Shown here: one piece after another, positions 34,785-45,965 of the stretch
Layout: each line of letters opens with the position of its first letter
Position numbering within the stretch: the first letter of the stretch is position 1
Assembly: GCF_026410405.1 (NCBI RefSeq)
Contig: NZ_JAPMLN010000005.1
Location: 62,001-126,000, forward strand
Reading direction: 5' to 3'
Length of the DNA: 64,000 nt
Source: Marinicella gelatinilytica
GTDB taxonomy: Bacteria; Pseudomonadota; Gammaproteobacteria; Xanthomonadales; Marinicellaceae
The notes under the pieces: model-generated
Database searches by the model: none
What the model saw: the letters and a program-made list of their open reading frames with translations, nothing else
Told to the model about the DNA's origin: nothing
Program-made: the position numbers and the translations under genes

Positions 34785-36043
34785 GATCGTTGTTGGCGGA
34801 TGTGTTTCAATTTTTCGGCTATTTGTCGCTCTAAACCGCGGTCTGCAGGATGATAATAAACCTGTTCACCGATTTTATCAGGAAAACCGGTTTGGCTGTA
34901 GGCAATACCGCCTTCGTAATCATGATCATATTGATAGCCTTTGCCAAAGTCATTGTCTTTCATCAATTGTGTCGGGGCATTACGTAAATGCATCGGCACT
35001 TCTAAAGATCCATATTTCTTGACGTCTTGCCGGGCAGCTTTAAAAGCCACATAGATGGCATTACTCTTGGCACAACTGGCCAAATAAGCAACCGCTTGCG
35101 CCAATGCCAGTTCGCCTTCAGGGCTACCAAGGCGTTCATAGGTTTGCCACGCGGTTAAGCAAATACTGAAAGCCCTGGGGTCGGCATTGCCGATATCCTC
35201 ACTGGCCATGCGCAACACCCGTCTGGCAACATATAAAGGATCGCAACCACCATCCAGCATTCTCGCCAACCAGTACAACGCCGCATCAGGATTAGAACTG
35301 CGCACGCTTTTGTGCAACGCCGAAATTTGGTCATAAAAGACATCACCCTGCCGGTCAAAGCGACGGGTTTGTCCGGTGGTAACCAAGGCAACGTCTTCAT
35401 CTTTAACCAGGCCGCCGCTGCTGTAGTCCTGGAGAATTTCGACTAAATTTAGAAGCTTTCTGCCATCACCATCTGCAGCGGCAATAAGGGCCTGCTGTTG
35501 ATCTTCCGTTAAAACCATCGGCGGGTCAAAAGATTGCACACCTTTGTCTAACAATTGACCGCCACTGTCATCATCCAATGATTTCAAAATATAGACTTTT
35601 AGGCGCGATAATAAGGCATTGTTCAGCGCAAAAGACGGGTTTTCGGTGGTGGCACCAATTAAGGTAATCAAACCGCTCTCAAGATGCGGTAAAAAGGCAT
35701 CTTGTTGGGATTTATTAAAACGGTGGATTTCATCCACAAACAAGACAGTGATGTTGGGCAGATTGACTTGAGCCTGTTCAATGGCGCCACGGATGTCTTT
35801 AACACCGGATAAAACCGCTGAAATTTGGATGAAATTTGCATCTAAGCTGTCGGCAATAATTTGTGCCAGGGTGGTTTTACCGGTACCGGGCGGCCCCCAG
35901 AATACCATGGAATGCAGAGAATTATTGGCTAATAAACGATGTAAGGGTTTATTGGCCGCCACCAAGTGTTGCTGACCCACCACCTCATCGAGTGTGGTGG
36001 GTCTGAGTTTATCCGCCAGCGGTTGGTGTTTAACAACAACCAT
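34781..36043 (-). CDS. rarA: Replication-associated recombination protein A
   Basis: AAA+ ATPase (MgsA/Mgs1 family) that acts at blocked replication forks with RecA and SSB. The Walker A motif is GPPGTGKTT (about 50-58), Walker B is VLFVDEIHRFNKSQQDAFLP, and sensor 1 is LIGATTENPSF. Length 420 is slightly under the usual 440-450. It lies 2 bp after lolA, the order ftsK-lolA-rarA-crcB being typical of the class. Confidence 0.94.
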   Translation of the reverse strand: MVVVKHQPLADKLRPTTLDEVVGQQHLVAANKPLHRLLANNSLHSMVFWGPPGTGKTTLAQIIADSLDANFIQISAVLSGVKDIRGAIEQAQVNLPNITVLFVDEIHRFNKSQQDAFLPHLESGLITLIGATTENPSFALNNALLSRLKVYILKSLDDDSGGQLLDKGVQSFDPPMVLTEDQQQALIAAADGDGRKLLNLVEILQDYSSGGLVKDEDVALVTTGQTRRFDRQGDVFYDQISALHKSVRSSNPDAALYWLARMLDGGCDPLYVARRVLRMASEDIGNADPRAFSICLTAWQTYERLGSPEGELALAQAVAYLASCAKSNAIYVAFKAARQDVKKYGSLEVPMHLRNAPTQLMKDNDFGKGYQYDHDYEGGIAYSQTGFPDKIGEQVYYHPADRGLERQIAEKLKHIRQQRS

Positions 36044-36045
36044 GT

Positions 36046-36687
36046 TTACTCGATGGCTTCCACCACATCAACGCCCTCCGGAGGGGTAAATTGAAACGTA
36101 TCTTTACTTAAAGTTGGGTTACGTTTTAAGTCGCTAAACTCAAAAACCAAGGTTTGATCTAACTGATTGTTAACATGTATGCGATGCAGTTGTTTATTTT
36201 TAATTCCCAACATGACACTCTTAACTTCGTCAGAAGTTTCTTTAGGTGTTAGTTTTACCCAGGATAAATCTTGTTGTTCACCTTCATAAGCTATGTGGTA
36301 ATACCGTGTTGACAACTCTTCGTTGATAATCACATAAATTGGGTTTAGATTGTTGTTCTGAGGCTTGACAGTCACTTGTTGTAAGTCCTCATCATAGACC
36401 CAGACCTGCTCACCATCCGCCACAATTAATTGTTCGAAAGGCTCTTTATAATGCCATTTGAAAAAATCCGGGGCTTGCATCCAAACAGTACCACTGTTTT
36501 TATCATCGGCATGTCCATCCTGGCTTAATTCATATTGTTTAAACTCAGCTTGTAATGCACTTAAATCTTGTCTCAATTCCGACAAGATATCTTGTGCCTT
36601 GTTATCAATGGCGTTGTCATTATCAGACTGAGCCAGTGTTAAACCAGCCGCAAAAACACAAACTAATAGTATCAGAGCTTTTTTCAT
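36046..36687 (-). CDS. lolA: Outer-membrane lipoprotein carrier protein LolA
   Basis: Periplasmic chaperone that ferries lipoproteins from LolCDE to LolB. The signal peptide is MKKALILLVCVFAAGLTLAQ. The mature protein has the LolA sheet with DLSALQAEFKQYELSQ, a WMQAPDFFKWHYKEPFEQ block and YDEDLQQVTV. I start at 36687 because the frame extends upstream into ftsK without a credible start; an ATG at 36696 is a near alternative. It follows ftsK by 61 bp. Length is 213. Confidence 0.93.
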   Translation of the reverse strand: MKKALILLVCVFAAGLTLAQSDNDNAIDNKAQDILSELRQDLSALQAEFKQYELSQDGHADDKNSGTVWMQAPDFFKWHYKEPFEQLIVADGEQVWVYDEDLQQVTVKPQNNNLNPIYVIINEELSTRYYHIAYEGEQQDLSWVKLTPKETSDEVKSVMLGIKNKQLHRIHVNNQLDQTLVFEFSDLKRNPTLSKDTFQFTPPEGVDVVEAIE

Positions 36688-36748
36688 GGTAATCATCTCA
36701 TTTGTAATAACGGTCATTATAAAGAATTTAGGCTGAATCTGCCTTGAA

Positions 36749-39019
36749 TCAATCTTTGACTGGTGGTGGTGCCAATACTTCTCGGGCACCATTATGAGCC
36801 GGTGCCGAAACCACGCCGGCAGCTTCCATTTGTTCAACCATGGTGGCTGCCCGGTTATAACCAACGCGCAAACGTCTTTGTACATAAGAAATCGATGCTT
36901 TACGAGATTCAGTGACCACAAAAACAGCCTTGTCATACAATTCATCTTGTTCTGAATCCGGCGCTTCGGGTAAACCGGTTTCACCCATTATTTGACCATC
37001 GTCAGTCATTTGTAAATTATCTAAGATACCTTCTTGATAATCCGCTTCGTAATGGGTTGTCAAATAATTCACCACTGAATGAACCTCGTGATCATCAACA
37101 AAAGCACCATGCACCCGCTCCGGCTGGCTTGATCCCGGTGGTAAATATAGCATATCACCATGGCCCAATAATTGTTCTGCACCACCTTGGTCCAAAATGG
37201 TTCGCGAGTCTATTCTTGAAGAAACCTGGAATGCCATACGGGTTGGAATATTGGCTTTTATTAAACCGGTAATCACGTCAACCGAAGGCCGCTGCGTGGC
37301 CAGCAATAAATGAACCCCGGCAGCACGTGCCTTTTGTGCCAACCGAGCAATTAATTCTTCCACCTTTTTACCGACAATCATCATCATATCAGCGAATTCG
37401 TCAATCACCACCACAATAAATGGTAATGGACTTAAGCTCTCAGGATCATCTGCACCAATACTTTGATCGGCCAATGGATCTTTTAGCGGCTGTCCTTGAT
37501 CAATGGCTTTTTGAACTTTGCGATTATAGCCCGCTAAGTTTCTTACGCCCAGAGCAGCCATTAATTTATAACGCCGCTCCATTTCCGCAACACACCACCG
37601 CAATCCGTTTGCTGCTTCCTTCATATCAGTTACCACCGGCGCCAAAAGATGCGGGATACCTTCATAAATAGACAACTCCAGCATTTTTGGGTCAATCATC
37701 AACATCCGCACCTGTTCCGGACTGGCTTTGTACAATAAGCTGATGATCATGGAGTTGACAGCCACTGATTTGCCGGAGCCGGTGGTACCAGCCACCAATA
37801 AGTGCGGCATCTTAGAAATATCCACAATTACCGGATTACCTCCAATGCTTTTGCCTAGTCCTATGGTTAAGGGAGACTTTGATTTATCAAAATTAACAGA
37901 GCGTAAAATTTCACTCAAATAAACAATTTCTCGGTTACTATTCGGAATTTCGATACCGATATAAGGCTTACCGGGTATAACATCGACAATTCTGACACTT
38001 GGCACCGATAATCCGCGTGCCAAATCTTTAGCTAAGCCGGTGACTTTACTGGCCTTGGTACCTGCTTCAGGATTTACCTCAAAGCGGGTGATAACAGGTC
38101 CCGGAAATACGCCCACCACTTCTGCTTTAACTTTGAAGTCAGACAACTTGTGTTCTAATTGTCTTGACAACACGGTTAGTTCATCATTGGAATAACCGGA
38201 AGTTTGATTTGGCGGATCATCCAGTAATGATAAAGGTGGCAGTTTACCGGCAGGTAAGCTATGAAACAAATTAAGTTGCTTGTCTTTATCTGCACGTTTG
38301 CTTGGGCTTGGATCCTTTTCTGTTTTCTCAATAACAATGGGTTGTCTTTTTAGTTGCACATCGGCATCTTTTTGACGTATTAATTCTCGCTCACTTTTTG
38401 CCGCTCGACCTGCCCGCCAATCGTTAAAACGCTGCCATTGGCTATATAGCCAGCGTAAAAATCGGATGGTTAGTCGTCCAGTGGCATCTGAGAGTTTCAG
38501 CCAAGACAGTCCGGTAAATAAAGTTACACCCGCCAGAAACACAGCAGAAAGCAATAAGGTGGTGCCAATAACACCAAAACCGGCCAACACTGAACTGCCG
38601 ACCAAATCACCTATAATACCACCACCTGAGAAAGGCAAAGAGCCGGTATCGGCATACAAGTCCGATAAACCACAACCTGCTAAAAGTGCCGCTAAAAAAC
38701 CTAAAATTTTAACCGCCGCATCAAGCCAAGATAAATCTTCATTATCAGGACGGTGATAGATACGCCAGGCTAAATACATCAATCCAAGCGGAATAAAGTA
38801 GGCGAAATAACCTAAAAAATGCAGAGAAAAATCTGCCACATAAGCGCCTGTCACGCCACTTAAGTTAGCCACTTGGTTACTATCAGTTGAGGCGAAAGAA
38901 CCCGGATCAGTTGGACTGTAAGTAATTAACGCCAATAATAAATAGCCCGCCACAGGCAGCAGAATAAATACCAAACTTTCTTTAATTCTGTGGCGGGTTT
39001 GTTTAGATACAGCGTTCAC
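36749..39019 (-). CDS. ftsK: DNA translocase FtsK
   Basis: Couples chromosome dimer resolution to cell division. Four N-terminal membrane helices (about 15-190) lead to a short linker. The motor domain has Walker A GTTGSGKS (about 410), Walker [13 protein letters not shown] and [15 protein letters not shown]. The C-terminal gamma domain contains [22 protein letters not shown], which reads KOPS sites. At 756 residues it has a far shorter linker than E. coli FtsK (1329) and resembles the compact form of many other bacteria. Confidence 0.95.
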   Translation of the reverse strand: MNAVSKQTRHRIKESLVFILLPVAGYLLLALITYSPTDPGSFASTDSNQVANLSGVTGAYVADFSLHFLGYFAYFIPLGLMYLAWRIYHRPDNEDLSWLDAAVKILGFLAALLAGCGLSDLYADTGSLPFSGGGIIGDLVGSSVLAGFGVIGTTLLLSAVFLAGVTLFTGLSWLKLSDATGRLTIRFLRWLYSQWQRFNDWRAGRAAKSERELIRQKDADVQLKRQPIVIEKTEKDPSPSKRADKDKQLNLFHSLPAGKLPPLSLLDDPPNQTSGYSNDELTVLSRQLEHKLSDFKVKAEVVGVFPGPVITRFEVNPEAGTKASKVTGLAKDLARGLSVPSVRIVDVIPGKPYIGIEIPNSNREIVYLSEILRSVNFDKSKSPLTIGLGKSIGGNPVIVDISKMPHLLVAGTTGSGKSVAVNSMIISLLYKASPEQVRMLMIDPKMLELSIYEGIPHLLAPVVTDMKEAANGLRWCVAEMERRYKLMAALGVRNLAGYNRKVQKAIDQGQPLKDPLADQSIGADDPESLSPLPFIVVVIDEFADMMMIVGKKVEELIARLAQKARAAGVHLLLATQRPSVDVITGLIKANIPTRMAFQVSSRIDSRTILDQGGAEQLLGHGDMLYLPPGSSQPERVHGAFVDDHEVHSVVNYLTTHYEADYQEGILDNLQMTDDGQIMGETGLPEAPDSEQDELYDKAVFVVTESRKASISYVQRRLRVGYNRAATMVEQMEAAGVVSAPAHNGAREVLAPPPVKD

Positions 39020-39052
39020 GTTAGGGTGTTACCTTTAGGTTGTCAGACACTG

Positions 39053-40114
39053 TTATAAGTTTTTGAGCGCTGGGTGAATAATTTGGCCTGCTTTCACATT
39101 CACACCCCGTTGTAACGCTTCTACCTGATACCAGTCAGCAGTGGCCAATCTTTGCACATAAGGTAAAATCACAGCAGAAATGGCTGTGGTGGCTGTTCTG
39201 GGTACAGCGCCCGGCATATTTGATACGGTAAAATGAACCACACCATGCTTTTCATAAGTGGGGTTACTCCAAGTCGTGGCTTTTGATGTTGCAATACAGC
39301 CGCCTTGGTCGATGGAAATGTCGGCCACAACGGAACCCGGTTCCATCAACTTAATCATATCTTCTGAAACAACATGCGGCGCTTTTGCCCCTGGAATTAA
39401 AACAGCACCTACAACCAGGTCAGCTTGTGCCACAGTGTCTGCCACCAGCTGTTCATAGGGATACAGTGCGGTAACATTGGCCCCTAAGGCCATCATCTGA
39501 GCCAAACGATCTTGGCGCTTATCAAACACCACGACGTTAGCACCCATGGCTGCCGCCAGTGAGGCCGCTTGTCCGCCGGCAGCACCACCACCTAACACCA
39601 CCACATTACCACGTTCAGTAGAGGGCAACCCACCCAGTAAAAGACCCTTACCACCAGCCGGACGATGTAACAAATGAGTACCAACCTGAGTAGATATTCT
39701 ACCGGCAATGATACTCATCGGTGCCAGCAACGGTAAAGTACCATCGTCTAACTCCACTGTTTCAAATGCCACACCCGTTAATCCAATGTCCAATAACGAA
39801 GCAGTTAATTCAGGCTCTGCGGCCAAATGCAAATAGCAAAACAGTAAATGATCTTCGCGCAAGTATTTAATGTCATCTGCAACCGGCTCTTTAACCTTAA
39901 CAATCATCTCGCTACTGGCATACAAATGCTCTGCATCCGGCTCAATAATGGCACCAATTGCCTGATAATCACTGTCATTAAAACCGCTGAGTAAACCCGC
40001 CTCACTCTGGATATGGACTTCATGACCGGCTTTTATTAGATCCAAAACTGCATCAGGCACTAAGGCAACGCGGCCTTCCAGGTTTTTTATTTCTTTAGGT
40101 ATGCCAATTCTCAT
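39053..40114 (-). CDS. ald: Alanine dehydrogenase
   Basis: NAD-dependent conversion between alanine and pyruvate plus ammonia. The start MRIGIPKEIKNLEGRVAL contains the substrate-binding Arg and Lys positions. The catalytic His is in FCYLHLAAEPELT (about 96), and the Rossmann motif VVLGGGAAGGQAASLA is at about 170-185. Length 353 is a little short of the usual 360-375. It is 33 bp upstream of ftsK on the same strand and may be co-transcribed with it. Confidence 0.93.
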   Translation of the reverse strand: MRIGIPKEIKNLEGRVALVPDAVLDLIKAGHEVHIQSEAGLLSGFNDSDYQAIGAIIEPDAEHLYASSEMIVKVKEPVADDIKYLREDHLLFCYLHLAAEPELTASLLDIGLTGVAFETVELDDGTLPLLAPMSIIAGRISTQVGTHLLHRPAGGKGLLLGGLPSTERGNVVVLGGGAAGGQAASLAAAMGANVVVFDKRQDRLAQMMALGANVTALYPYEQLVADTVAQADLVVGAVLIPGAKAPHVVSEDMIKLMEPGSVVADISIDQGGCIATSKATTWSNPTYEKHGVVHFTVSNMPGAVPRTATTAISAVILPYVQRLATADWYQVEALQRGVNVKAGQIIHPALKNL

Positions 40115-40254
40115 AGCACAAAATCCTCATAATAATGTCTAAAAAAAACGCTTAAAAATTAACAGCGTTAGGTGTTTTTACGAACTGGTATTGATAAAGG
40201 CTTATGATACTAAAAACCAACCGTCCTTGTCATTGAAAAGCCGTCATAAGTAAC

Positions 40255-43200
40255 TCAAGAATCACGATTGAGCCACTGCGGATTATTAATAAAGTCAATA
40301 ACAGCCTGTTTATCGAGTGGTTTGGAAAAATAATAACCTTGCAAGTTATGGCAACCATAATGTTTTAATTCATTAACCTGGTATACCGTTTCTACCCCTT
40401 CGGCAATCACTTCTAATTTCAATTTGCCCGCCAAATTGACGACAGAACTAATTATTTGCCTATATTGAAAATCATTTTCTTCCAATTTATCAATAAAGGA
40501 ACGATCAATTTTTATCATGGTAATCGGAAAATCAACTAAGGTGCTTAAAGAAGAATAACCAACGCCAAAGTCATCAATGGCAATATCAATACCCCGTTCT
40601 TTAAAGTCGTCAAATACTGACAAAGTTGTTGAGCTGTTATTAAGCAGCGCACGCTCAGTAATTTCTAATGTGATACTGATTTTTGCGGCTAGTTGATACA
40701 ACCAATATAACCATTCACTTAACAAATGAGTTTGACAGCTGAAGATATTAGGTGACACATTCAAGCTAATCCCCAGTTCTGTTTGGTTACATTGGGCTTT
40801 AATTAAATCAAGGTCTGTAAAAACCTGTTTTATTACAGCGATATCAATTTCAAAAATGGTACTGGTTTCTTCGCATATTTGAATCAATTCTTCAGTATTA
40901 AAAAAACCACCTTCAGGATCAGGGCAGCGCATTAATGCTTCAATTTTAATGACTTTATTATTGTCTGTATTTATGATTGGCTGATAGTACACCTCAATGC
41001 TGTTGCTTTCTACAGACAGTTGTAGCGTATTTTTTAAATAAATCTGACGTTGCGCATGCTTTTGCATATCAGCATTAAAAATACAGGCATTATTTTTGCC
41101 TCTTTTTTTGGCTTCATACATCGCCAAATCAGCACAAACCATCAAATCAGACGCAGAAATTGCATGATCGGGATAAACAGAAACCCCAATTGAAGCACTG
41201 ATAAAAATTGACTGACCCTGAATAGATAATGGCTGATTCAAATTTTCTAACAGCGTATTCACTTTGCTTTTCAATAATCCATAAGCCGTGTTAGAAGTCA
41301 AAATAACAAACTCATCACCACTGTACCTACTCAAAACATCTCGGTGATCACTTAATGTTTTAATTATATTTGCAAACTCAGCCAATACTTGATCACCACA
41401 GCCATGCCCCAGGCTGTCATTGATATTCTTAAAATTGTCCAAATCAATGAATATAAGCGCAACCATGGCATTATTTTTTTCAGCGAGTTTTAAACATTCT
41501 TTTGTTTGTTGAACAAATGCTGACCGATTGTATAAACCAGTTAAGTTGTCATGGGTTGCTTGGTATTGGATTAATTCACTGATATCTTTATATTCAGTGA
41601 TGTCTTGAATGGCTCCGATAATTTCTTTCCCGTGTGCGGTGTCAATGGTTTGTGCAGACACCACCCGTAACCAACGTCGCTGACCTTCATCATCATGATA
41701 GGGCACTTCCACATCAAAACCTTCACCATATAAACCGGCTTTTATAATGTCAGTTTTAAATGATTCAGTCAGTTCATTGTTGAATAGTTGCCAAAAATCA
41801 TCTACATGGGTAATTTTATGCGGAACATAATGACCTATTATGTCGTTGCCTTTGGCTGTCCATTGTAAAATATCACCTTTTTCATTAACACGCCAAGCTG
41901 CAATTTTGGCAATGGCGCCCACTTCATGTAACAATGTTTCGTGGGTTTTTACTTCTTGCTGAATTAAGTTTCGGTATTGTTTTCTTCTTAATAAAAACTG
42001 AACACGAAAGAACCAAATTAAGACAAACAAAACCGCCAATAAACGAAACAACCATATTTGTTCAGATGCCAATGTCCAGCCATCTATCGGGCTAATGTGT
42101 AAATTCCATTTGTTATCAATAACATTCATCGCGACTGATAGAGAGTCCCCATGTTTATCGTTATAGGGGTTACCGTAGACTACGTAGTTAACTTGTTGAT
42201 TATCGTTTGATTTAATCACAATATTAAAGCGTTTAGATGCCTCAAAAACACCCACTTGTTTAAACATTTGGTTAATATCAACAACTGCGGCAACAACACC
42301 CCAAGGATCATGGGTCTGAGATGTCATAACACCTTGTCTAATCACTAAACCGCGACCACCTTGAATCAATTGCAACGGGTTACTAAAAACAGTTTTTTGT
42401 TCAGTCAGAGCCCGCATAACTAATTTATTTTGTGATTTAACATTCCTATAATCGACATTTAAAATAGCTTCATTTCCATGCAATGGATAGACCATTTTAA
42501 TGATTAAGTCTGGTGCGGCTGCCAGGTTAATAAGGGACTCACCTTGTTCAAAAACCTCACCACAAAACGCCGAAAATTCAGCGTCACTCAGAGATGGATT
42601 AAAAGCAATATAAGTCGCTAAATTTTTTAACAAAATGACATTGTTATTAAGACGGTTTGCTAAATCAGTGTTTAAATCTTGTGCCGTTTGGAGTGCTTCA
42701 TAACGTAAAATCTCACCATAGCGTTGACGCATGTTATATTCAGTGAGAATGTAGAGCACCGCAATAACCAATAAACCAATAACAAAAACATAACGGTATT
42801 CATTTAAAAAGTGAAATTGAATGGCCATGTAAATTGCCAAAACAAAGATAATGCATATTATTATATATACACCCCACTTTTGAACACTCAGCTTGGGTGA
42901 ATACAAATAGTCCTCAATGTTCCATTGACGATTGAGCAGATTATTGTTTTGTAAATCATTATAAATCTGATGCCAACGATTGGTGGATGAACTACCAACG
43001 GCCACATCGGGCCACTGCATATATTTCTTCATTTGTTGTGCGTAATGAAGATTGTAAGCGTCACGGTTTTCAACCGCCACTTTGTGGTTATCCAAAAGTC
43101 CAATATAATCTATTAACTGTTGTTCGTGAGTCAATGCATATTGCCAACCCTGAATACTTGCCTCTAAAAATTCTCTAACCTTGTCCGGATATTTATTAAT

Positions 43201-43872
43201 TGTTGATTGATGGGTGAATAATACATTGCCATAGAAGGCACTGCCTATGTCCGATAGATAAGTCACCGATATTGGAAATTGTTGTCTTATGGTATTGAAT
43301 TCAGCATTTACACCATAAGTTAACAAAACGTCAGCATCACCTGAATCCAAATCACTGAGCGATAGGTCGCCATATTTAAATTTAATGTCATTTTGACTGA
43401 TTTGGTGAGCGGCTAATAACACTTTTAATTCATTGACCAAGTGATGGTTATTTCCGGTTTTAAGGGTTTTACCCACTAAGTCATGGATTTTATGAATGGG
43501 ATTGTCAGCGGTCGTAACGAGAGCGGCGGCTGTATGTTGCATTATTGGTGCCAATATAACAAGTTCAGCACCGTCATCTATGGCCTCTAATAAGTGTAAA
43601 TCATCAACGCCGAATACAGCTTCACCGGACCTGACTGAGTCTATCGGAGATACAAATTCCCCGTCTTCATTAAAACCTGAATGAATGGAAACCTGTAAGC
43701 CATTTTGCTGATATAAATTTTGTTGTTGAGCGGCATAAAAGCCGGCAAACTGAAAACTGGGCGTCCACCTCAGTTGCAGATCCACAGATTTGGATGCAAC
43801 TGAATAACAGGTGTTATTAATTAAACACAGAGCAAAAAATAAAATCCAGCGATGCACAGAGGATATAATCAT
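40255..43872 (-). CDS. NMT1/THI5-like binding domain-CHASE-PAS-GGDEF-EAL signalling protein
   Basis: Transmembrane c-di-GMP protein of 1205 residues with two extracytoplasmic sensing modules. Order: signal peptide (1-27), THI5/NMT1-like solute-binding domain (about 28-320, beginning LQLRWTPSFQFAGFYAAQQQ), two helices (about 334-376), CHASE domain (about 380-610), a third helix (about 615-637), PAS (about 650-770), GGDEF (about 780-935, motif SGDEF) and EAL (about 945-1195). The EAL domain keeps EALMR, ITERAL, IDDFGVGYS and EGVET. A hairpin and a tiny upstream frame adjoin the start codon. Confidence 0.88.
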   Translation of the reverse strand: MIISSVHRWILFFALCLINNTCYSVASKSVDLQLRWTPSFQFAGFYAAQQQNLYQQNGLQVSIHSGFNEDGEFVSPIDSVRSGEAVFGVDDLHLLEAIDDGAELVILAPIMQHTAAALVTTADNPIHKIHDLVGKTLKTGNNHHLVNELKVLLAAHQISQNDIKFKYGDLSLSDLDSGDADVLLTYGVNAEFNTIRQQFPISVTYLSDIGSAFYGNVLFTHQSTINKYPDKVREFLEASIQGWQYALTHEQQLIDYIGLLDNHKVAVENRDAYNLHYAQQMKKYMQWPDVAVGSSSTNRWHQIYNDLQNNNLLNRQWNIEDYLYSPKLSVQKWGVYIIICIIFVLAIYMAIQFHFLNEYRYVFVIGLLVIAVLYILTEYNMRQRYGEILRYEALQTAQDLNTDLANRLNNNVILLKNLATYIAFNPSLSDAEFSAFCGEVFEQGESLINLAAAPDLIIKMVYPLHGNEAILNVDYRNVKSQNKLVMRALTEQKTVFSNPLQLIQGGRGLVIRQGVMTSQTHDPWGVVAAVVDINQMFKQVGVFEASKRFNIVIKSNDNQQVNYVVYGNPYNDKHGDSLSVAMNVIDNKWNLHISPIDGWTLASEQIWLFRLLAVLFVLIWFFRVQFLLRRKQYRNLIQQEVKTHETLLHEVGAIAKIAAWRVNEKGDILQWTAKGNDIIGHYVPHKITHVDDFWQLFNNELTESFKTDIIKAGLYGEGFDVEVPYHDDEGQRRWLRVVSAQTIDTAHGKEIIGAIQDITEYKDISELIQYQATHDNLTGLYNRSAFVQQTKECLKLAEKNNAMVALIFIDLDNFKNINDSLGHGCGDQVLAEFANIIKTLSDHRDVLSRYSGDEFVILTSNTAYGLLKSKVNTLLENLNQPLSIQGQSIFISASIGVSVYPDHAISASDLMVCADLAMYEAKKRGKNNACIFNADMQKHAQRQIYLKNTLQLSVESNSIEVYYQPIINTDNNKVIKIEALMRCPDPEGGFFNTEELIQICEETSTIFEIDIAVIKQVFTDLDLIKAQCNQTELGISLNVSPNIFSCQTHLLSEWLYWLYQLAAKISITLEITERALLNNSSTTLSVFDDFKERGIDIAIDDFGVGYSSLSTLVDFPITMIKIDRSFIDKLEENDFQYRQIISSVVNLAGKLKLEVIAEGVETVYQVNELKHYGCHNLQGYYFSKPLDKQAVIDFINNPQWLNRDS

Positions 43873-43901
43873 ACAAGCACCGGTCCGGGTGCTTGTGACA
43901 T
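43869..43901 (-). CDS. Possible 10-codon leader ORF overlapping the sensor gene start
   Basis: ATG at 43901 opens a frame encoding MSQAPGPVLV whose TGA overlaps the ATG of the large signalling gene (ATGA). The main gene has no Shine-Dalgarno of its own because a hairpin occupies that place. Translation of the leader could open the hairpin and allow re-initiation. The leader's own ribosome-binding site is poor: GAGAGG lies about 17 nt away. Confidence 0.35.
   Translation of the reverse strand: MSQAPGPVLV
43873..43896 (-). promoter_or_regulatory. 9-bp hairpin directly before the sensor gene start codon
   Basis: ACAAGCACC and GGTGCTTGT pair around a 6-nt loop, ending exactly at the base before the ATG. 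It has no U-tract, so it is more likely a translation-control structure than a terminator. Confidence 0.5.
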
Positions 43902-44051
43902 TTTCAAGTAATGAAATATCCTCTCTTTTAATAAAACCTGGACGAACATATTATTTTTATTATTTGTCGTATTTCAAGAATAATATAATTATACCTAATT
44001 ATCCATTCATTCAATCGATTAATGTATACAATTTATAATCATTTACAATAA

Positions 44052-45050
<999 letters not shown>

Positions 45051-45058
45051 TCTCAAAT

Positions 45059-45085
45059 ATAGAGCCGGTTATTAACCGGCTCTAT
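45059..45085 (+). promoter_or_regulatory. 12-bp palindromic hairpin between trxB and aat
   Basis: ATAGAGCCGGTT and AACCGGCTCTAT pair perfectly around ATT. The last two stem bases are the AT of the first possible aat start codon. There is no U-tract, so it may hinder aat translation or protect the trxB message end. Confidence 0.6.
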
Positions 45086-45737
45086 GATTAAAATGCCCAT
45101 CTTTTTACCAGATTTATCACAGTGCGAAGAATTCCCTTCCGTTAATAATGCTTTGAGCGAACCGGATGGTCTAATCTGTATGGGAGGTGACTTATCCCCC
45201 AAAAGATTAATAACAGCCTACCAACAGGGTATTTTTCCTTGGTATAACGAAGATGAACCAATCCTTTGGTGGTCACCTACCAATCGCATGGTATTAAAGC
45301 CAAATGAGATACATATAAGTAGAAGTCTCGTTAAAACCATTGAAAAAAACAAACCCCATTTTTATTTAAATAGACACTTTGACAAAGTCATTAAAACTTG
45401 CGCTCACATCACCAGGAAAACACCCGGAAGATGGATTCATGACGAAATGATTGATGCTTATCAGAACTTATTTAATTTAGGTTTCGCGTTTTCTATCGAA
45501 GTTGAGATAAATGGCCAGCTAGTTGGTGGCCTGTATGGCGTCAAAACCAGACGAGTTTACTGTGGTGAATCGATGTTCTCCGTAGAAAAAAATGGGTCTA
45601 AATTAGCCATGGTGGCATTATGCGCTTACCTTGAATCCATAGGCATTACGTATCTCGACTGTCAGTTATATAACCCACACTTAAAGACAATGGGTGCCCA
45701 CCTAATCTCGAGAAAAGATTTTACATCCGCATTATAA
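45084..45737 (+). CDS. aat: Leucyl/phenylalanyl-tRNA-protein transferase
   Basis: N-end-rule enzyme that adds Leu or Phe to proteins with basic N-termini for ClpAP degradation. Conserved blocks are GGDLSPKRLITAYQQGIFPW, EPILWWSPTNRMVL, LVGGLYGVKTRRVYCGESMF and YLDCQLYNPHLKTMGAHLISR. The start may be the ATG at 45084 or at 45093; neither has a normal ribosome-binding site. It ends about 15-20 residues earlier than E. coli Aat. trxB-aat order is common, but ate and infA do not follow. Confidence 0.92.
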   Translation: MIKMPIFLPDLSQCEEFPSVNNALSEPDGLICMGGDLSPKRLITAYQQGIFPWYNEDEPILWWSPTNRMVLKPNEIHISRSLVKTIEKNKPHFYLNRHFDKVIKTCAHITRKTPGRWIHDEMIDAYQNLFNLGFAFSIEVEINGQLVGGLYGVKTRRVYCGESMFSVEKNGSKLAMVALCAYLESIGITYLDCQLYNPHLKTMGAHLISRKDFTSAL

Positions 45738-45738
45738 A

Positions 45739-45935
45739 GACCCTTGAATTAATATGGGTCGGTGGGCAAAGCCAACTGTAACACTTTCTAAAGCAGCTAA
45801 AATTTCAGCAGTCACCAACAGTAGGCACCACGAGACGAGGTAGAAAATGTAGTCTGATATGCCGTTAAAAGCAAGCTTTCTAACGCCGAGTGGTGAAATT
45901 TTGACTGCCTACCAAAGCATCTACTTTTTTGTTTT
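45739..45935. other. Gene-free, structured region after aat
   Basis: The 228-bp gap between two convergent genes contains several nested inverted repeats. GACCC/GGGTC is at 45739-45760. GTAGGCACCAC (about 45831) matches the ends of an inverted GTGGTG..CTGCCTAC block (about 45889-45911). Between them lies a hairpin with CGTTA/TAACG ends around an AAGC/GCTT core (about 45863-45884). A T6 run follows at 45924. It could be a terminator cluster or a small RNA. Confidence 0.4.
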
Positions 45936-45965
45936 AACTCGATTCACGAATAATTAAAAGGTCTC

